A DNA stretch of 64,000 bases, from positions 171,600 through 235,599 of the forward strand of contig NZ_JAUHLI010000006.1 in NCBI RefSeq assembly GCF_036325985.1, written 5' to 3'. The translations under genes and the position numbers were made by a program. The DNA comes from Alkalimonas cellulosilytica. Lineage in GTDB: Bacteria > Pseudomonadota > Gammaproteobacteria > Enterobacterales > Alteromonadaceae. Below, piece by piece: positions 9,226 to 17,708 of this stretch; position 1 is the stretch's first letter, and each line of letters starts with the position of its first letter. A model generated the notes under the pieces. That model saw nothing but the letters and a program-made list of their open reading frames with translations, was not told where the DNA came from and made no database searches.

Positions 9226-9906
9226 TTGAATGAACGTATTTTAGTGGTGGATGATGAAACACCCATCCGGCGTATGCTGAAAATTGCACTGGCCAGCGAC
9301 GGCTATCAGGTCATCGAAGCTGACAGTGGGGAACAGGGCCTGGTGCAGGCTGCACGGCAGCAACCAGCACTGATGATCCTGGATCTGGGCCTACCGGATA
9401 TGGAAGGTCACCAGGTCTTGCTGCAACTGCGGCAATGGTCGGAGATGCCGGTCATCGTTTTATCGGTGCGCAATCAGGATAAAGAAAAGGTCAGGGCGCT
9501 GGATCAGGGAGCTCAGGATTACGTGACCAAACCTTTTAGTGTGGAAGAGCTGTTGGCTCGGGTACGGGCTTGCCTGCGCGATCAGCGTCGAGACAGACAG
9601 CAAACCAATGAGTTTTCCGATGGCACCTTATGCATTAACTTACCGCAGCGCTTAGTCACGCTGGACGGGCAGCGTGTTGAGCTGACCCCGAAAGAGTATG
9701 CCGTGCTATCCCGGCTGGTACAGGCCAACCAGTGTGTGGTGACGCAAACTGAGTTATTGAAAGCCATTTGGGGGCCCAGTCATCAGGATGATACCCATTA
9801 CCTGCGGATTGTGATCAGCCATCTGCGGCAAAAGCTCGGTGATGATCCAGCCAGCCCAAAGTACATTCAAACGGAAGCCGGGGTAGGCTACCGTTTTTTT
9901 ATTTAA
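9226..9906 (+). CDS. kdpE: OmpR-type response regulator KdpE
   Basis: KdpE is the DNA-binding partner of KdpD. The receiver domain shows the acidic pair DD at residues 9-10, phosphoacceptor Asp53 in MILDLGLPD and Lys102 in YVTKPF. A winged-helix output domain occupies about residues 130-226 and ends in GVGYRFFI, very close to E. coli KdpE (GIGYRFML). No ATG fits the frame. A TTG at 9226 gives MNERILVVDDE, which matches the usual family start; further TTG codons at 9208 and 9187 would lengthen the protein into or next to trkH. The gene sits behind trkH instead of kdpD. The identity is secure from the conserved sequence, the exact start is not. Confidence 0.9.
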   Translation: MNERILVVDDETPIRRMLKIALASDGYQVIEADSGEQGLVQAARQQPALMILDLGLPDMEGHQVLLQLRQWSEMPVIVLSVRNQDKEKVRALDQGAQDYVTKPFSVEELLARVRACLRDQRRDRQQTNEFSDGTLCINLPQRLVTLDGQRVELTPKEYAVLSRLVQANQCVVTQTELLKAIWGPSHQDDTHYLRIVISHLRQKLGDDPASPKYIQTEAGVGYRFFI

Positions 9907-9993
9907 AATCAGATGATTTGAAAATCTGTTTGCCTTCGTTTTTGAAGCCGCTACACTGCAATCAGGAATAAATAATGCAGGTAGTGTGCCTTT

Positions 9994-11538
9994 ATGTTGC
10001 TTGAAGCCATCTGGATTGGGTTTGCATTTTCACTGGGATTGTTGGTTCGAACCATAGGTTTACCGCCACTTATTGGCTACCTGGCAGCAGGTTTTGCCAT
10101 CACGGCCGTCTCTGATCAAATTGGTCTGCCCTCCGAGAGCAGTAAAATCCTTGAGCATGTAGCCCATCTTGGGGTCTTGCTGCTGCTGTTTACTGTTGGT
10201 TTGAAGTTGGATGTACGGAAAATTATCAAGCCCGAAGTGATTGGTGGGGGCTTGATCCATTTTGCCATTTCCTGCCTGCTGATGGCTCCGGCCCTTTATT
10301 TGCTACTGGATATCAGCCTCTATACCGCCTTGATGCTTGCTATTGCGCTGGCGTTTTCCAGTACGGTACTGGCTGCCAAAGTACTGGAGACCAAACGGGA
10401 GCTGCGGGCTTTTCATGGCCGGGTGGCGATTGGTATTTTAATTGTGCAGGATTTGATTGCCCTGGTGGTGATTAGCCTGGCCGCAGGCACCTTGCCATCG
10501 CCCTGGGCGCTGTTGGTATTTGCCATCCCATTGCTGCGGCCGGTGCTTTACAGATTGCTGGATGCCAGCGGCCATGATGAACTCTTGTTGTTATTCGGCT
10601 TGTTGTTGGCACTGGTGATTGGTGGTTATGGCTTTGAGCTGGTTGGGTTAAGCGGTGAGCTGGGCGCTCTGGTGTTTGGTGCCATGCTATCGAAGCACAA
10701 GCGGGCGGTGGAATTGTCGGAGTCGCTGTGGAGCATCAAGGAATTTTTCCTGGTTGGCTTTTTCCTGCAGATTGGTATGGGTGGTTTGCCGGATCAACAA
10801 GCCTGGCTCTTTGCGGTGGTGATGGTGTTGCTGTTACCGCTCAAAGCGATCCTGTTTTTCTTCTTACTAATCTTCTTCAAACTACGGGCCCGTAGTGCTT
10901 TTTTAAGTGGCTTAAGCCTTGGGAATTACAGTGAGTTTGGCTTGATTGTAGCCAGTGTGGTGTTGCCACAGTGGTTAATCCCGCTGGCTTTAACGGTGGC
11001 ATTGTCCTTTGTGGTGTCGGCACCATTAAACCGTATCGCACATCCACTGTATGAGAGGTTGTGCCGCCGTCTGTTGCCATTTGAGCGCAATATTCGCCAC
11101 CCAGATGAACAGCCGGTCGATCTGGGTGACGCTGAAATACTCATTATGGGCATGGGCCGAACCGGTACCGCAGCTTATCAGCATTTGAACAGTCACTACC
11201 GATTGATTGCGATGGACTCTGATCCCTCCAAAGTAGAAAAACAAAAAGAGAATGGGATCAATATTTTCTTTGCCGATGCAGAAGATCAGGTGTTCTGGCA
11301 AGGACTTAATTGCCAGAACATCAAAGCGGTGATTTTAAGCATGAATGATGCGGAGGCGAAAATGATTGCGGCCAGTAAACTGCGGCAATACGGCTTTAGT
11401 GGTGTGATCGTCTCTCACAGCATGCATGAAGATCAGGCCGAAAAAATCCGTGCGGCCGGTGCCGATGAGACCTATTTAACCATGTCGGAGGCAGGTGTTG
11501 GCTTAGCGTCTCATGTGGCAGAGCGGTTAAAAGCTTAA
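9994..11538 (+). CDS. CPA2-family monovalent cation:proton antiporter with C-terminal TrkA_N domain (KefB/KefC-like)
   Basis: The 514-residue product has about 12-13 hydrophobic segments over residues 1-370, the fold of sodium/proton exchanger-type CPA2 antiporters. A cytosolic Rossmann domain follows at about 380-510 with the glycine motif GMGRTGTAA. The membrane part carries the family segments LPPLIGYLAAG, LLLFTVGLKLD and ALAFSSTVLAAKVLE. It resembles glutathione-gated potassium efflux proteins KefB/KefC and YbaL, but it is shorter than Kef (about 600 residues) and has no adjacent KefF/KefG. Potassium or sodium efflux is inferred from family and from the potassium-gene neighbourhood. The short gaps on each side (87 and 67 bases) leave room for only small promoters. 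Confidence 0.88.
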   Translation: MLLEAIWIGFAFSLGLLVRTIGLPPLIGYLAAGFAITAVSDQIGLPSESSKILEHVAHLGVLLLLFTVGLKLDVRKIIKPEVIGGGLIHFAISCLLMAPALYLLLDISLYTALMLAIALAFSSTVLAAKVLETKRELRAFHGRVAIGILIVQDLIALVVISLAAGTLPSPWALLVFAIPLLRPVLYRLLDASGHDELLLLFGLLLALVIGGYGFELVGLSGELGALVFGAMLSKHKRAVELSESLWSIKEFFLVGFFLQIGMGGLPDQQAWLFAVVMVLLLPLKAILFFFLLIFFKLRARSAFLSGLSLGNYSEFGLIVASVVLPQWLIPLALTVALSFVVSAPLNRIAHPLYERLCRRLLPFERNIRHPDEQPVDLGDAEILIMGMGRTGTAAYQHLNSHYRLIAMDSDPSKVEKQKENGINIFFADAEDQVFWQGLNCQNIKAVILSMNDAEAKMIAASKLRQYGFSGVIVSHSMHEDQAEKIRAAGADETYLTMSEAGVGLASHVAERLKA

Positions 11539-11605
11539 AGCAGATCAATGCTGATGCCAGAGCAGCAGGGTATGATCAACTGATTAAAGCCAAACTGGAG
11601 GGAGC

Positions 11606-13093
11606 GTGCGTTTTTTTCAGGACTTTCTGCATCAAATACTGCATGCCAGTAAAAACCTGCTGCCCATTGTGGTGGTGGTGGTGTTCTTTCAGGCGGTGAT
11701 TTTACGGCAAATGCCCAACGATCCCTGGATGCTGGCGCTTGGGCTTGGCATTGTTGCCCTTGGCGTGGCGATGTTTTTGCAGGGGTTGGAGTTCAGTATT
11801 TTCCCGGTGGGCAAAAGCTTGGCCAATCAGTTTGCCCGTAAGGGATCCATTCCTATTTTAATGGCCTTTGGCTTTGCCATGGGCTTTTCGGCCGTGGTGG
11901 CCGAGCCGGCGCTGATTGCGGTGGCGCAGCAGGCAGAACAAATCAGCGATGGCCGGGTCGATGGCCTAACACTTCGGCTGATTGTCGCGCTGTCGGTAGG
12001 GGCGGTTATGGCCATTGGCGTATTGCGCATTATTTTGGGCCATCCGATCCATTGGTACATGATCATCGGTTACATCCTGGTGGTGACGGTCACCTGGTTT
12101 GCACCGGAAGAGATTGTTGGCCTGGCTTACGACTCGGGTGGGGTCACCACCAACATTGTGACGGTGCCGTTGATTGCCGCACTGGGGTTAGGCCTGGCCG
12201 CCTCCATTCGGGGCCGTAACCCCTTAATGGATGGCTTTGGCCTGGTGGCGATGGCGGTGATGGTGCCAATGATCAGCGTGCAGCTGTATGGTATCTGGGT
12301 GTACAACGTAGCGCCTACACCGGAGCTGGCACTGGAGCTGGTTTCCAGCGAAATTAAAGCAGTGCATCCACTGCTGCAAATGCTGCTCGATCTACTGACC
12401 ATGCTGCGTGATGTACTGCCGATTATTCTGGTGGTGCTGTTCTTTCAGTATCTGGTACTGCGTAAACCACTGAAAAATCCGGTTAAAGTCATTTTTGGTT
12501 TTGTGATGGTGTTGCTTGGTTTGTATGCCTTTGTGATTGGCTTAAAGCTCGGCTTGTTCCCGATAGGCGAAGGCATGGCCGAGCAGTTGATGGCGCGCAA
12601 CTACCTGCCATTTATTTACCTGTTTGCCTTTATGATAGGCTTTGCTACCACCATGGCCGAGCCAGCACTGATTGCTGTTGGTGAGCAAGCCGAACAAGCC
12701 GCGCCCGGTAAATTAAAAGGCAGTGTGATCCGTATTATTGTTGCCTTAGGGGTGGCCATTGGCATTGCCGTTGGCGTGCACCGCATTATTACCGGCGATT
12801 CCATCCATTATTACATTATGGCCGGTTATTTGTTGGTCATTTTGCTGACGGCGCTGGCGCCCAAATACATTATTGCCCTGGCCTTTGATTTGGGCGGTGT
12901 GACCACCTCGGAAGTGACGGTGCCACTGGTCACCGCCCTGGGCATTGGTCTGGCTACCCATATTGAAGGACGCAATGTGTTGATCGATGGTTTTGGCCTG
13001 ATTGCCTTTGCCTCGATTTTCCCCATTATTACCGTGATGGCGTACGCAATTATCATGGAGTACGCCGCCAAATTCAGGAGACAAACCGCATGA
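11606..13093 (+). CDS. Tandem DUF1538 membrane protein (UmpAB-like cation/proton antiporter candidate)
   Basis: The 495-residue membrane protein is an internal duplication. Residues about 8-235 and 260-490 repeat the same segments, including AEPALIAVA/AEPALIAVG, GVTTNIVTVPL/GVTTSEVTVPL and a following DGFGL. This is the DUF1538 family. From memory, a two-gene DUF1538 pair (UmpA and UmpB, from Halomonas) has been reported as a sodium/lithium/potassium:proton antiporter; this protein would be the fused form. The start is GTG at 11606 behind a strong GGAGGGAG ribosome site. It overlaps the PII-like gene by 4 bases (ATGA) and so forms an operon with it and the CBS gene. The transport role is inference; the family call is firm. 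Confidence 0.85.
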   Translation: MRFFQDFLHQILHASKNLLPIVVVVVFFQAVILRQMPNDPWMLALGLGIVALGVAMFLQGLEFSIFPVGKSLANQFARKGSIPILMAFGFAMGFSAVVAEPALIAVAQQAEQISDGRVDGLTLRLIVALSVGAVMAIGVLRIILGHPIHWYMIIGYILVVTVTWFAPEEIVGLAYDSGGVTTNIVTVPLIAALGLGLAASIRGRNPLMDGFGLVAMAVMVPMISVQLYGIWVYNVAPTPELALELVSSEIKAVHPLLQMLLDLLTMLRDVLPIILVVLFFQYLVLRKPLKNPVKVIFGFVMVLLGLYAFVIGLKLGLFPIGEGMAEQLMARNYLPFIYLFAFMIGFATTMAEPALIAVGEQAEQAAPGKLKGSVIRIIVALGVAIGIAVGVHRIITGDSIHYYIMAGYLLVILLTALAPKYIIALAFDLGGVTTSEVTVPLVTALGIGLATHIEGRNVLIDGFGLIAFASIFPIITVMAYAIIMEYAAKFRRQTA

Positions 13094-13440
13094 AGTTCTC
13101 AGCCCTGGTGGCCATCGTGAATGATGAATACGAAGAGCAAACCATCAAAGCTGCCCGCAAGCATGGTGCCACCGGCATTACCATACTGGCGGGTAAAGGC
13201 ATTCCCTGTGATGAACGCAAAACCTTTTTTGGCTTAAGCTTTGAAGGCAGTCAGAGTGTGCTGATTATGGTGCTGGAAAAGTCATTGTCTTTGGGGGTCC
13301 TTAAAGCCATCAAAAACGTGGTGGCCAAAAATGAGGGCGGTTCTGAAGGCTTGGTTTTTACGGTGCCGCTGGAGCATTTAGCCGGCATTGATTTCAAACA
13401 AGTGCAGCGCTTTGAACAACATTTAAAAGAGGAGCTCTAG
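13090..13440 (+). CDS. PII-like signalling protein linked to a DUF1538 transporter
   Basis: The 116-residue protein has the size and fold pattern of the PII/GlnB superfamily: an initial strand (FSALVAIVND), a central segment (TILAGKG) and a C-terminal strand pair. It lacks the classic uridylylated RGxEY T-loop of GlnB. It is therefore a PII-like regulator and not a nitrogen PII. Its start overlaps the DUF1538 gene (ATGA), a typical arrangement in which a PII-like trimer caps and gates the neighbouring transporter in response to a nucleotide. Which ligand it binds cannot be told from sequence. The CBS-pair gene follows after one base. Confidence 0.8.
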   Translation: MKFSALVAIVNDEYEEQTIKAARKHGATGITILAGKGIPCDERKTFFGLSFEGSQSVLIMVLEKSLSLGVLKAIKNVVAKNEGGSEGLVFTVPLEHLAGIDFKQVQRFEQHLKEEL

Positions 13441-13441
13441 T

Positions 13442-13840
13442 ATGGACTCGGTTCGACTGGTCAAAGACATTATGGTGAAAGAGGTGGTGACGGTATCACC
13501 TTTTACTACCCTGCGCGAAGCGCTTAGCCTGATGAAAAAGCACGATTTAAAGTCCCTGGTGGTGGATAAGCAGCAGCCGCACGATGCCTATGGCCTGATC
13601 ACCCACACCAATATTTTAAAAACCATCGTGGCGGAAAGCGGCGATATTGATCTGCTGCACGTGTACGACATTTACACCAAGCCAGTGGTGGCGGTGGGCG
13701 AAGATTTAGCGGTCAAGCATGTGGCCGCTCTGATGAGCCAACAGCGTATTAAGCGGGTACTGGTGCTGAACAACAACGAACTGGCCGGCCTGGTGACGAT
13801 GCAGGATATTATGGGGCCGATTTTAGAGATGGTGGAATAG
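13442..13840 (+). CDS. CBS-domain pair protein
   Basis: This 132-residue soluble protein consists of two CBS motifs, residues about 8-66 and 75-130. Typical segments are DIMVKEVVTVSPFTTLREAL, SLVVDKQ, LITHTNILK and RVLVLNNNELAGLVTMQDIM. CBS pairs bind adenine nucleotides and report energy state. The gene starts one base after the PII-like gene, with its ribosome site (GAGGAG) inside that gene. The three genes are therefore a compact operon in which one membrane protein is matched with two candidate nucleotide sensors. Its direct target is unknown. Between its stop and rnk only a short palindromic stem (GGGCAGC/GCTGCCC) separates the convergent genes. Confidence 0.85.
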   Translation: MDSVRLVKDIMVKEVVTVSPFTTLREALSLMKKHDLKSLVVDKQQPHDAYGLITHTNILKTIVAESGDIDLLHVYDIYTKPVVAVGEDLAVKHVAALMSQQRIKRVLVLNNNELAGLVTMQDIMGPILEMVE

Positions 13841-13881
13841 GGCAGCGACGCTGCCCCTGGCAAAACACAGGCGCTGAGCGC

Positions 13882-14292
13882 TTAGCGATAAAACTCGCCT
13901 TTGCGCTCGGGCTGATCAACCAGTTCGACAATTTCTACCTGATCCAGTTGCCCACCCGGCATCGGCCAGTCGATGTGTTGGCCGACCGCTAAGCCAAGCA
14001 GCGCTGCGCCGACTGGTGCAAAAATCGAAATGCCATCGCTGGTCGTTGCCAGTTCTTGCGGGTAGCAAAGGGTTTTCTCAAATTCCTTGCCGCTGCTTTT
14101 GAGCTTAAAGCGCACTTTAGAATGCATAGTCACCACATTGGCCGGAACGGCTTCTGGTTCAACCAGAGTGGCGCGCTCCATTTCCAGCAATAGCTGTTCG
14201 TGTACTGGGCTTAGCTCTTTTTCTTTGGCCAGTAACGCATCAATGCGATCGTAATCCAGGCTTGAAAGAATAATCGCAGGTTGTTTGGACAT
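13882..14292 (-). CDS. rnk: Nucleoside diphosphate kinase regulator / GreA-GreB-like RNA polymerase factor Rnk
   Basis: Rnk is a small cytosolic protein that binds RNA polymerase near the secondary channel through a GreA/GreB-like C-terminal domain. It was named for an effect on nucleoside diphosphate kinase. The 136-residue product has a short N-terminal coiled coil (about residues 14-42) and the FKBP-like C-terminal part with FAPVGAALLGLAVGQHIDWPMPGG. The latter matches the GreA/GreB C-terminal pattern. The ATG at 14292 has an AGGAG ribosome site at suitable distance. The gene appears to be single, convergent with the CBS gene and downstream of the large sensor kinase terminator. Confidence 0.92.
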   Translation of the reverse strand: MSKQPAIILSSLDYDRIDALLAKEKELSPVHEQLLLEMERATLVEPEAVPANVVTMHSKVRFKLKSSGKEFEKTLCYPQELATTSDGISIFAPVGAALLGLAVGQHIDWPMPGGQLDQVEIVELVDQPERKGEFYR

Positions 14293-14310
14293 TGCTATCT
14301 CCTGTCACAT

Positions 14311-14337
14311 AAAAAAAACCGCCTGCGGAACAGGCGG
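14311..14337 (-). terminator. Rho-independent terminator after the propeller sensor kinase
   Basis: A perfect 7-bp stem (CCGCCTG at 14319-14325, CAGGCGG at 14331-14337) with a 5-base loop is followed on the minus strand by eight U residues. It lies downstream of the sensor kinase gene (stop at 14394) and just upstream of rnk, so it separates the two transcription units. Confidence 0.85.
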
Positions 14338-14393
14338 GGATATCCCTTATATTGGACCTTTTTGGTAAAAATGCAAGTGGGTAGCGCCGCTGT

Positions 14394-17300
14394 TTATAGG
14401 GCCTCAGGTTGGCGTGGGAAGCGGACTAAAAAGCGGGTCCCTCTGGGGCTGCTCTCTTGCAACTCAATGCCGCCATTTAACACCTGACTGGCTAAGTTGT
14501 AGCTCAGATGCAAACCTAGTCCATGGCACTGGCTGCCTCGTTTGCTGGTGACAAAGGGTTCGAAAATGCGCTGCTGTATGTCAGGTGCGATGCCCTGGCC
14601 ATCGTCTTCAATCAACAAATGGCACTCGGTAGCCGTAATGCTTAACTCAATACGCACCTGTTTTGAGCCGTCCATCGCAAAGGCATGCAGACAGCAGTTT
14701 TGCAGCAATTGGAAAATAATTTGCTCCAGGGCCTGGGCACGCAGCTCTAGCTGTGTTTGTGGGCAGGACAGCTGGAAGTCGATGTCCGGGTAGGCGAGCT
14801 GATAAGGCTTGATCCGCTCTTGCAGCCAGTTGGGCAGCTGAATGCTTTGCAACCGGGCATCGCTCTGATCCACCGCGACCTGTTTGAAGTGATGCACCAG
14901 ATCGGCACTTCGCTCAAGGTTTTTAATCAGCAGCTGCAAATGCTCACGGCAATGCTGCAGGAAGGATTGCATTTTCTGGTTGGTGATTTGCTTTTGCTGG
15001 TAAAGCGCCGTCATTTGCTCAGTTTCATTTAACAAGACGGTGCTGGAGGTTAATCCTATACCCAGCGGGGTGTTTAATTCGTGCGCCACGCCGGCAACTA
15101 CCTGCCCCAAAGATGCCATCTTTTCCTTCTCAACCAAAAGTTTTTGCGTGGCCTCCAGCTCACGTTGCTGCCTGGCAACCTGGTGGCGCAATGCTATGGC
15201 CTTACGCCGCTCTGCGTGCATTCGCCATAGATACAGAGACGTCAGCACAGCGACCAGCAAAAGCAAGCAGAGCAGGGCAAACCACCCCTTTTGCCATAGC
15301 TGAGGCAGTACCCGTATATCCAGCGTCAGCAGCTCCGGATTCCAGTCGCCCTGCGCATTGCTGCTTTGGATACGCAACAGGTAGTGCCCTGGCCAGAGGT
15401 TGGTGTAACTGAGGTGACGCTGTGAAGAGTCCAACTCTGTCCAGCTTTGATCAAAACCTTGCAACTGATAACGATAACGGATTGCGTCCGCTTGCTGAAA
15501 TTCAAGGGCGGCGAACTCAACACTAAAACCACGGTGATGTGGTGCCAGTGTCAGTTGCTGCTCAGGTAATGGCGCTGCTTGCCCATCCAACTGCACAGAG
15601 GTCAGGGTCAGGTTCGGGAATCCGGTTGCGGGCTGATAGTTATCGGCATCAACCACCAATAACCCCTCGGCACTGCCAAAAAGCATCAGGCCTGAGCGGG
15701 TTTGGGTGTATGAACGAAACCATGGGGTTCCCACCACAAAGCCTTCGGTTTCAGGCAAGCTGAAACTCTGTTTGCTGGTAGGATCGTACAGATGTTGCTG
15801 TGTCCATAGACGACCATGGCTATCCTTCAGCAGGTTGGCGCCCATAGCCTGATGCTGCTTCAACCCATTGGTCACCTTACGCAACAAGGGGCGATCAGCG
15901 CTGAGTTGGTCGAGAACGTACAATCCCTGGGGAGTATCCAGCCACAGTTGCTCTTCATCTGCCAGCAAACCCAGGATGCTTAAGGTGGCTGATTCATGGT
16001 TGGCAAAGTGCACCAACCTGGCGACATCTTCGCCAGGGCGTAGCCGGTACAAACCGCCTGCACCACCACCCAGCCAGATTTGACCCAATCCATCTTCAGC
16101 AATTGCATTGATAAAGTCTGCCTGAGGTTGTGCCGCCATTAATGGATAAGACAGCAGTTGTGCAGGGGAATGTTGCCAGCGATAAAGGCCTTGTTGGGTA
16201 CCAAGCCAAAGCTGCTGCTTACTGTCGATGAAAAAACGGCGAACGGTTTCATTCAATCCATTGGCCAGTGTCAGGCGCTCTATGGTTAACGTCTGAGGCT
16301 CGACAAGATATATCCCTTGCGGATAGGTTGCCAGCCATACCTTCCCATCCTGTTGCTGGATCATCGCGGTGATAAAGCCTTGCTGCAGCTGATCCGGTGA
16401 GGAACCTGGCTGCAACCGGGCGATAATGCCAGCTTCAGCTCGCAGTATATCAACACCAGAGCCGCGGGTGCCAAGCCAGATATCGCCATTATCCAACTCC
16501 AAAATGCTGGTGATATCCGGGGCAGAGATCCCCTGACGATCTTTCAGGCTGTAACGCAGCATACTTACATGCTGGGAGCTTTGATAATGCTGTAAGCCAC
16601 CACCGAAACTACCTACCCAGATCCGTCGGTCGCTATCCTGAAACAGCACCCGTACATCGTTGTGTGACAGGGCGTAGCGATCAGATGGATCGGGCTCAAA
16701 TCGATTGAGCAATTGCTCTGGTGTGCGCTGCCAGCGTTCAATGCCACCCAGTCTGGCCAACCAGATCTCATGCTCATTCAGGTGTAGTATGTCATGTACC
16801 GGACTGTGTACCTCTGACTTGGCTGAAATCCCGAAAGGTCTGAGTGCAGGCTCACCTTTTTGCCACCAGAACACGCCAGCATTAGCGCTGCCTATCCAGA
16901 TGCTGCCATCCGGGGCTTCGCTCAGAGTAAGAACGCTTTGACCAGCTAATTGGTCAAACACTTCTGGTAGGGCTGACTCTGAGTTTAAATCAAGTCTTAG
17001 CAGTCCCTGGCGGTGACCAATCCAGAGCTGATTATCCGCATCCACCAACAAGGCCCTAACATTGATGTTTCTGAGTTCGGCAGCCTGCAGAATATCCGCC
17101 TGACCAGAGGTCGAGATCCGAGCCAGGCCATTGCGACTACCCACCCAAAGTTGTTGTTGCTGATCTTCAGCCAACGTCTGGGCGCTGTGCCAAAACGCTG
17201 CTTGCTCAGTCGGAAAGGTGTCAAAGCGTTCAAAGGCAGCAGTGTTTGGCAGGTAGCGGCTTAACCCGCCTGGCACCGCTGCAACCCACAAGTCGCCATT

Positions 17301-17627
17301 CTGGCGCAGCAACAACGACTGGATAAAGTTTCCATGCAGGCTGTTGCTGTGCTCTGCCTGATGGCTAAAGCGTAGAAAACGGCTGCCATCGTATCGGATC
17401 AGGCCATTGGCGGTTCCAAGCCATAAAAAACCGGTCCTGTCCTGCTCGATCGCGGTGACAATATGTTCCGGAATTTGTTGATGGTTGCCTGTTTGAAAAA
17501 ATAAGGAGGGAACCGGAGGAAAGGCTTGCGCCCAAGCTGCCTGGAGCAAACTGCAGGTTATACAGACAATCATCAGCCATTTTGTGCTGTAAAAAGGGTT
17601 CTGTCTGAACAAAGAATGAACGGGCAT
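14394..17627 (-). CDS. Membrane sensor histidine kinase with periplasmic two-component-regulator beta-propeller and Y_Y_Y domain
   Basis: The 1077-residue product starts at the ATG at 17627, followed by a signal-anchor segment. Its long periplasmic part contains about a dozen Reg_prop repeats of the form DxxGxLWxGTxxGLxR, predicting two seven-bladed propellers, then a Y_Y_Y domain (YRYQLQGFDQSWTEL). One membrane helix (about 785-805) leads to a coiled coil, a HisKA domain with His849 in AGVAHELNTPLG and an ATPase domain ending the protein. There is no receiver or AraC output domain, unlike the hybrid kinases that often use this architecture. No response regulator lies beside it. The ligand, often a polysaccharide fragment in this family, cannot be deduced. 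Confidence 0.9.
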   Translation of the reverse strand: MPVHSLFRQNPFYSTKWLMIVCITCSLLQAAWAQAFPPVPSLFFQTGNHQQIPEHIVTAIEQDRTGFLWLGTANGLIRYDGSRFLRFSHQAEHSNSLHGNFIQSLLLRQNGDLWVAAVPGGLSRYLPNTAAFERFDTFPTEQAAFWHSAQTLAEDQQQQLWVGSRNGLARISTSGQADILQAAELRNINVRALLVDADNQLWIGHRQGLLRLDLNSESALPEVFDQLAGQSVLTLSEAPDGSIWIGSANAGVFWWQKGEPALRPFGISAKSEVHSPVHDILHLNEHEIWLARLGGIERWQRTPEQLLNRFEPDPSDRYALSHNDVRVLFQDSDRRIWVGSFGGGLQHYQSSQHVSMLRYSLKDRQGISAPDITSILELDNGDIWLGTRGSGVDILRAEAGIIARLQPGSSPDQLQQGFITAMIQQQDGKVWLATYPQGIYLVEPQTLTIERLTLANGLNETVRRFFIDSKQQLWLGTQQGLYRWQHSPAQLLSYPLMAAQPQADFINAIAEDGLGQIWLGGGAGGLYRLRPGEDVARLVHFANHESATLSILGLLADEEQLWLDTPQGLYVLDQLSADRPLLRKVTNGLKQHQAMGANLLKDSHGRLWTQQHLYDPTSKQSFSLPETEGFVVGTPWFRSYTQTRSGLMLFGSAEGLLVVDADNYQPATGFPNLTLTSVQLDGQAAPLPEQQLTLAPHHRGFSVEFAALEFQQADAIRYRYQLQGFDQSWTELDSSQRHLSYTNLWPGHYLLRIQSSNAQGDWNPELLTLDIRVLPQLWQKGWFALLCLLLLVAVLTSLYLWRMHAERRKAIALRHQVARQQRELEATQKLLVEKEKMASLGQVVAGVAHELNTPLGIGLTSSTVLLNETEQMTALYQQKQITNQKMQSFLQHCREHLQLLIKNLERSADLVHHFKQVAVDQSDARLQSIQLPNWLQERIKPYQLAYPDIDFQLSCPQTQLELRAQALEQIIFQLLQNCCLHAFAMDGSKQVRIELSITATECHLLIEDDGQGIAPDIQQRIFEPFVTSKRGSQCHGLGLHLSYNLASQVLNGGIELQESSPRGTRFLVRFPRQPEAL

Positions 17628-17708
17628 GGTGCGATTACCGGCCTTTATTACCGCATACAACCTAAAAGATAGGTGATTAAGTCATTGAAATCAATGAGTG
17701 TAATAAAT

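Noticed and set aside
13841..13881. Palindromic GGGCAGC/GCTGCCC stem between the CBS gene and rnk as a terminator
   Set aside because: The loop is very small and no T run follows on either strand, so it is not listed as a terminator.
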